Translations under genes and position numbers: made by a program
NCBI GenBank assembly: GCA_964586815.1
Contig: CAZPIB010000031.1
Coordinates: 1 to 10,586 of the forward strand
Direction of reading: 5' to 3'
Length of the DNA stretch: 10,586 bases
DNA from: CAWUJK01 sp964586815
GTDB taxonomy: Bacteria > Patescibacteriota > Gracilibacteria > BD1-5 > UBA6164
The notes under the pieces: model-generated
The model's input: the letters and a program-made list of their open reading frames with translations, nothing else
Databases searched by the model: none
What the model was told of the DNA's origin: nothing
In this document: positions 7,364 through 10,586 of the stretch, in pieces
Position numbering within the stretch: the first letter of the stretch is position 1
Layout: each line of letters begins with the position of its first letter

Positions 7364-10300
7364 ATGCTATCATTTATTTTAAATAATTATAATTTTATTA
7401 ATAAAAAAATTTTGTTAAAAATATTAAATCAGGAATGAAATATAGAATGAAGTATAGATAAATTTTTAATTTATATAAATACTAAATTTTCTAAAGATAC
7501 TAGTAAAAAGACTGTTGAAAATACTGAAAAAGAAGTAGAATTCAAGGTTTTTTTAAAATCATATGCAGACAAAGAAGAAATCTTATCTTTTCATAATGAT
7601 TTATATAAAAGACTATTAAGTTTTGATAAAGGAAAAACTATTTTTGATGGAGAAATAAAAGATACTAGATATTATGATACTACTATTAAAAATAATAGTA
7701 TTTTAGATAAGGAAAATATTAGTATGATTAGAATTAGAAAACAAAAAACTAACTCTGGTGAGCAGCAATATATTTTTACAGTTAAGAAAAAAATTTGAAA
7801 CGGTATAGAGTCTTGATATCAAGTAGATGAATTTGAAATAAATGTTGATGAAAATTATTGAAAAAAAACATTAAATCAAGAATATTGACTAAAAGAAATT
7901 AAAAAAAGTAAAAAAAATAGAAAAGAAATAGAATTTGAAATAAATGTTGATTGAAAGGTTGAAAAAATAAAAGTAGCTTTTGATGAATATAAATGTAAAA
8001 AAAATAGTGATATTATGCCTTTTTTTGAAGTAGAAGCAAGAACTGAGGAAATATTAGAAAAGTGATATGAAAAAATAGAGAAACAAATAAAATTAATGGA
8101 TAGAAAAGTATCATTTACAACTTGATGACCAACAAAAATTTTAGAAGAACAAGAAAGAAAAAAATTAATTTGAGATCTTAATGTAAATAGTATTGACTGA
8201 CTAAAGTGAGAGATTTTGGAATCAATAATTAATTTACTTGAAAATGAAAGTATTTATTTTGTAACAAATGAACTGTTATTTGAAGTTGATAATAAAAGAA
8301 ATTTTACTTCTAGTGATAATTTAAATGAAAGTATAAAAAAGTTATTACAAGAACAAATTAAAGAACAGATAAATAATAATGAATTATTTTGAAATTTTTT
8401 TTATAGAATTATTTGAGATGAAAATACTAAAAATAAGCCAAAAAAGAAATTTTTTGATAAATTTGAAAGAGAATATATAGGTTATATAGAAGTATTTTTA
8501 CATTCTATAGTAGATGATTATGAAAAAGAAATAAAAGACTTTAAATGAAACAAAAAAAGACTACTTACTAAGATTATGTTATCAAAGTTAAATATTCTTT
8601 TAAAATCATTATTGATGTTTGATGATTCATTAACAAGAAAAGAATTATCTACAGTTTTAATTCAAAGACCAGAAATTATTAAGAAAAAATATAAAGATTT
8701 TGAAACAAATATTTTAACTATTTTATGAGAAGTAAATATTCCTAATATATGGGAAGATGAAGAAGATAAAAAAGAAGACAATAAAGAAATAAAATGAGAT
8801 TCAAATGAAAGAATCTTAAATAGACTTACTACAAGTTATTCAAGAGCTTGGGCTTCAGTTGTTTATAAGTGATGAGAAATATGAGACAAGGAGCTTATTT
8901 CACAAAAATTAGAATCAATAAAAAAAGAACAGTTTGAATTTTTAGCAAGACAATTTTCTCAATGGGTAAATTCCCCAAATAGAGAGCTTAAAGTTTTTAA
9001 TACAATAAAAAAATTATTTCTAGAAATTTCTTACCATATTTATTTCTTATTAAAGAAAGGATTTATTATTAGTGATATAGAAAGTGATACATTCCCTATA
9101 TTTAATGAAGATTTTATAAATTATATTATAGAAGAATATAATAATATATTTTTTGATAAAAATAACTTTAAAGTTAAAGAAAAATTACCAGAATTATTCA
9201 AATATTTTATTACAAATATTTTTGAAAATAGTAAAAATACTTCTAAAGATATAATTTTAGATTTTAAATCTTTTAATAAAAGTTATAACAAAAGATTTTT
9301 AAAAAAAGAGAATTTAGATAGTTCTTTTGAAATTGGTAAAAATATAATTAATTTTGATGTATGGGAAAAAATAACATTTGATTCAAGGTTAAAAATATTT
9401 ATATGAGATGTTTTAAAATTTCATAACAATTGATTTTCCTTTAATAATTGACTTTTTAATAAAGCTTTATTAAATGATTTTGCTAGATATGAATTTAAAA
9501 AAGATAATGAAAAAAAAGGTATTTTTGAAAGTAATTCTTTAGAGACTACTAAGTATATTATGTTAGTAAAAGAGCAATTTAAATCTATTCAAAATTATTT
9601 CTCAATAAATAATATTAAAAAATTGTCAGATATTGAAAAAATTAAATACCTAGCTCTTAATAATATTAATAGTTTTACATTACTTGTTTCTTTCTTTCAG
9701 TATGTATTAAAAAAGAATAAACAGTGATCTAGTATTTTAGAATTAAATCTTAACTCTGATACATTTTCAGAAAAAGTATTATGATTAATTTGAACTAAAT
9801 CTTTAGAAGATTCTTCCATTGAGTTTATAGCTTCAACTTGATCAGCTTATAATAGTTATTGCCCTAAAATACAGAGAATTAAAGATCTTATTGATAGAAT
9901 TTGAAATGATAAAAGTATAAATGTTTTAAGTAATTTCGATTTTGAGAAAAAAGGACAAAAGTTTTTGATGAAAGATTTTTCTATTTTATATAGAAAAAGT
10001 AACTACTCTGAAGCTAGAGATTTTTTATTAAAATGAATAGAGACAGTAAGATGATTGATGAATAATAATAAAACAAATATTGATAAAAATTATTTAAATA
10101 TTTTAGAAAATATAGACTTTCCATTAGATAATCAAGTATATTTAAAAAAACTTCTAGAGTTTCAAAAGTATATTTATAAAATAGTAATTCCTTATGTAAA
10201 TGAACTAGAAATAAAAGCAAGCAATAATACAGATAATTTTATATCTAATTTTTATAAGAATTATTCTAATGATATTGGAGATAATTTTAAACTAGCCCCA

Positions 10301-10586
10301 ACAAAAGAGTTTGGTAGAATGCTAGAAAAATCAATTATGAAATATTGATGAGATATAGAAAAAATAGTAGATTGAACAAGAGCAACAGTTTTTTGAGATA
10401 GTTTTACTGATTTATCTAAAAAAGTAGCAGAATATGCAAGTAAAAAAGACTTTTGATTAAATATAAAATCAATTAGATTTGGTGATAAGATTTGAAATTT
10501 ATTTTTAAAGTCTATAAGGAAAAATTGATATAGAGATGCTACTTTAACTATTGTTAATGAAAAATGAGCTACAATAGAAATACAAT
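7364..10586 (+). CDS. Giant protein with N-terminal CYTH domain and C-terminal RelA/SpoT-like nucleotidyltransferase domain, 3'-truncated
   Basis: In code 25 this frame runs unbroken from ATG 7364 through the window end (1074 codons seen, about 39 of them TGA). Residues 57-226 carry the CYTH (triphosphate tunnel metalloenzyme) series in order: EVEFK (57-61, the ExExK signature), RYYDT (102-106), MIRIRK (121-126), FTVKKK (138-143), EFE (156-158), FDEYK (206-210) and FFEVEAR (220-226). CYTH proteins bind triphosphates and act as triphosphatases or adenylate cyclases. Residues about 230-970 are long, charged and mostly helical-looking, with no family recognised. Residues 981-1074 resemble RelA/SpoT-type synthetase domains: KEFGRMLEKSIMKYGGDIEKI, VDGTRATVF (1002-1010), IRFGDKI, NGYRDATL (1054-1061) and IEIQ (1071-1074), where the window stops. 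The ATG has no Shine-Dalgarno; TTG 7412 is an alternative start. Product chemistry is not established: it may make or break (p)ppGpp-like or other phosphorylated nucleotides. The reading frame is near certain, CYTH likely, RelA/SpoT-like probable. Confidence 0.78.

Noticed and set aside
10014..10220. 68-residue minus-strand frame
   Set aside because: It is antisense to the giant gene and has no supporting motif or start context.

Overview
The window is about 10.6 kb of very AT-rich DNA that makes sense only if UGA is read as glycine (genetic code 25). In the standard code nearly every gene breaks at in-frame TGA codons. Those codons fall on invariant glycines of RNase HI, tryptophanyl-tRNA synthetase and Hsp90, while TGG still encodes Trp, so this is not the mycoplasma code. 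Code 25 is known from Absconditabacteria (SR1) and Gracilibacteria of the Candidate Phyla Radiation; which of the two this is cannot be told from the window. UAA ends every complete gene, and UGA is the commonest glycine codon in most genes.

Layout, left to right. Bases 2-292 are the 3' end of a beta-propeller (Reg_prop-like) protein made of near-identical tandem units, closed by a hairpin terminator. An rnhA-trpS pair follows (494-2169): RNase HI with a C-terminal zinc ribbon, then tryptophanyl-tRNA synthetase. A small hypothetical ORF (2256-2450) and an exceptionally long hairpin precede htpG (2521-4419), which is followed by a 193-residue protein of unknown function (4493-5074). A bidirectional terminator at about 5078-5107 separates these from a convergent minus-strand pair: a type IV pilin-like protein (start 7230, stop 6709) followed by a membrane-anchored TPR protein (start 6680, stop 5106). 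A divergent intergenic region of about 127 bases leads into a very large plus-strand gene (7364 to beyond the window end).

The most novel item is that last gene. In code 25 it is open for at least 1074 codons. Its N-terminus has the motif series of a CYTH/triphosphate-tunnel domain, and its C-terminus, cut by the window edge, resembles a RelA/SpoT-type nucleotidyltransferase. About 750 residues without a recognisable family lie between them. This would be an unusual nucleotide-handling or signalling protein.

The other genes are core translation and folding functions plus a cell-surface pilin/TPR module, which fits a reduced, host- or prey-associated lifestyle; that lifestyle reading is inference. 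No tRNA, rRNA, CRISPR array, insertion sequence or attachment site was seen. No gap between genes exceeds about 200 bases.
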